Source: CAYQJC01 sp964417825
Lineage (GTDB): Bacteria; Patescibacteriota; Minisyncoccia; Minisyncoccales; CG1-02-41-26
NCBI GenBank assembly: GCA_964417825.1
Contig: CAYQJC010000021.1
Coordinates: forward strand, 1 to 11,760
Length of the DNA: 11,760 nt
Reading direction: 5' to 3'
Part shown: piece after piece, positions 10,732-11,760 of the stretch
Layout of the letters: each line of letters opens with the position of its first letter
How positions within the stretch are numbered: position 1 is the first letter of the stretch
Position numbers and translations under genes: made by a program
The notes under the pieces: model-generated
Databases searched by the model: none
The model's input: only the letters and a program-made list of their open reading frames with translations
What the model was told of the DNA's origin: nothing

Positions 10732-11760
10732 TGCAATTAAAATCTTTATTCTCTTGGCTTTTTCAGCGTTTCTAGCTGTTTTATGGACGCCTCTTTTGAC
10801 TCACTTTCTTTACAAATATAAACTCTGGCGAAAAAACGCTCGAACTAAAACTATTGATGGTAAACCAGCTGAAGTTTTTTATAGCCTCCATAAAGAAAGG
10901 GAAGTCCGAGTTCCTCGATTAGGAGGGCTTTTAATTTGGGTAACAGTGGTGGTGGTAGCTTTCTCGGTTGCTGGAATGGCTAAATTCTTTGATGGCTTTT
11001 GGCTAAAAAAGTTAAACTTTTTATCAAGAGATCAAACCTGGTTACCTTTAGCTATTTTAGTTGCTGCTTCTTTGTTGGGATTAAGTGATGATATTTTACA
11101 AGTTTTCGGCAAAGGCAAGTATGCTGCTTTGGGAATGAAATTTACAAGAAGATTAATCCTTGTGTTAGTTATAGGTTTAGTTGGAGGTTGGTGGTTTTAC
11201 TACAAATTAGGCTGGCACAGTTTATATATTCCATTACTGGGAGATTTGGAAATTGGATTTTGGTATCTACCCTTATTTGTTGTAACAGTTTTAGCTTGCT
11301 GGGCAGGCGGAATAATTGATGGAATAGATGGATTAGCCGGAGGAATTTTTGCTATGATGTTCGGAGCTTTTGCTCTGATTGCTTTCTCGAGAATGCAATA
11401 CAATTTAGCTAGCTTTTGTGCGGTCTTAATTGGAGCAATTTTAGCTTTTTTGTGGTTTAATATTCCTCCAGCTCGATTTTATATGGGAGAGACCGGGATG
11501 ATGGGCTTGACTGCTACTTTAGCAGCTGTCGCGTTTTTAACTGATTCTGTTTTCGTTTTGCCAATTATTGGTGGTCTTTTAGTGATTGAAGTTGGTTCGG
11601 TAATTCTCCAACTTTTTTCCAAAAAATTTTTTGGAAAAAAAATCTTTCTTTGCGCACCCATCCATCATCACCTAGAAGCTAAAGGCTGGCCTCCCGAAAA
11701 AATAACAATGCGATTTTGGCTTTTAGGAATGATATTAGCTATTATTGGAGTGGCTATAAG
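10712..11760 (+). CDS. mraY: Phospho-N-acetylmuramoyl-pentapeptide-transferase MraY (3' end beyond window)
   Basis: 349 codons of a polytopic membrane enzyme making lipid I from UDP-MurNAc-pentapeptide and undecaprenyl phosphate. Translation begins MEPLEINAIKIFILLAFSAF and shows many hydrophobic helices. Markers are 'VPRLGG' (replacing TPTMGG), 'GLSDDILQVFGKGKYA' (D126, D127), 'GGIIDGIDGLAGG' (D203, D206), 'FYMGETGMMG' (E260) and 'PIHHHLEAKGWPPEKITMRFW' split around H318-H320, the MraY-specific HHH signature that separates it from WecA/TagO. Unusual points: E260 replaces the near-invariant Asp of MGDTG, and the Asn of NxxDGxDGL is not conserved. The ATG overlaps the carboxypeptidase stop by 20 nt; there is no SD, so coupling is likely. 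The window ends close to the expected C-terminus. Confidence 0.93.
   Translation, partial: MEPLEINAIKIFILLAFSAFLAVLWTPLLTHFLYKYKLWRKNARTKTIDGKPAEVFYSLHKEREVRVPRLGGLLIWVTVVVVAFSVAGMAKFFDGFWLKKLNFLSRDQTWLPLAILVAASLLGLSDDILQVFGKGKYAALGMKFTRRLILVLVIGLVGGWWFYYKLGWHSLYIPLLGDLEIGFWYLPLFVVTVLACWAGGIIDGIDGLAGGIFAMMFGAFALIAFSRMQYNLASFCAVLIGAILAFLWFNIPPARFYMGETGMMGLTATLAAVAFLTDSVFVLPIIGGLLVIEVGSVILQLFSKKFFGKKIFLCAPIHHHLEAKGWPPEKITMRFWLLGMILAIIGVAI
11613..11640. repeat. Perfect 28-bp AT-rich palindrome within mraY
   Basis: Each half is TTTTTTCCAAAAAA, meeting its inverse complement at 11626/11627 with no spacer. It codes FSKKFFGKK just before the HHH motif; the protein length there looks normal for MraY, so it is not an obvious insertion. 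As RNA it would form an A-U hairpin. Confidence 0.85.

Noticed and set aside
11200..11661. Minus-strand open frames (11200-11403 and 11479-11661)
   Set aside because: They lie opposite conserved MraY motifs and are composition artefacts.
1..11760. Alternative genetic code with UGA as glycine
   Set aside because: TGA ends several genes at proper positions (thpR, murC, LigB-like, the 101-aa and 95-aa genes) and no conserved protein needs UGA read-through.

Overview
The window reads as a chromosomal piece of an AT-rich, compact bacterial genome, most likely a Candidate Phyla Radiation (Patescibacteria, Parcubacteria-like) member. The basis is: short intergenic spaces, an aspartyl-tRNA synthetase that has lost its GAD insertion domain, most conserved genes lacking a Shine-Dalgarno (SD) site, and 7-bp repeat arrays inside and between genes. 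TAA, TAG and TGA all serve as stops, so the UGA-glycine code of Gracilibacteria/Absconditabacteria is not used. The taxonomic call is an inference; no rRNA gene is present.

Left half (1-4603), mostly minus strand. A probable operon runs leftward from 3203: a LigB/MEMO-superfamily protein, a PPP-type phosphatase (ATGA overlap), a 101-aa unknown (1-nt gap), two small unknowns with perfect SD sites, a hairpin, an AMMECR1 protein and the N-terminus of PolX (14-nt overlap). A 95-aa unknown with its own promoter, SD and terminator (3260-3583) points right. A radical-SAM enzyme (3587-4603) points left. The AMMECR1, LigB/MEMO-like and radical-SAM genes form an AmmeMemoRadiSam cluster whose function is unresolved, here scattered among a phosphatase and four unknown small proteins.

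Middle (4604-6924), plus strand: thpR, murC and a small single-pass membrane protein. A 38-bp intergenic region at 4604-4641 carries two interleaved divergent promoters, both in leaderless geometry. murC looks like a sink for repeats: a heptad array ends just before its ATG, two more arrays lie inside it, and a palindromic block adds about 16 residues to its C-terminal domain.

Right half (6925-11760), plus strand. After a strong terminator come two related structured palindromic elements, one carrying the likely promoter, then a tight tyrS-aspS-D,D-carboxypeptidase-mraY operon. murC, the carboxypeptidase and mraY act in peptidoglycan synthesis and trimming; tyrS and aspS act in translation. 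mraY runs off the right edge and polX off the left edge.
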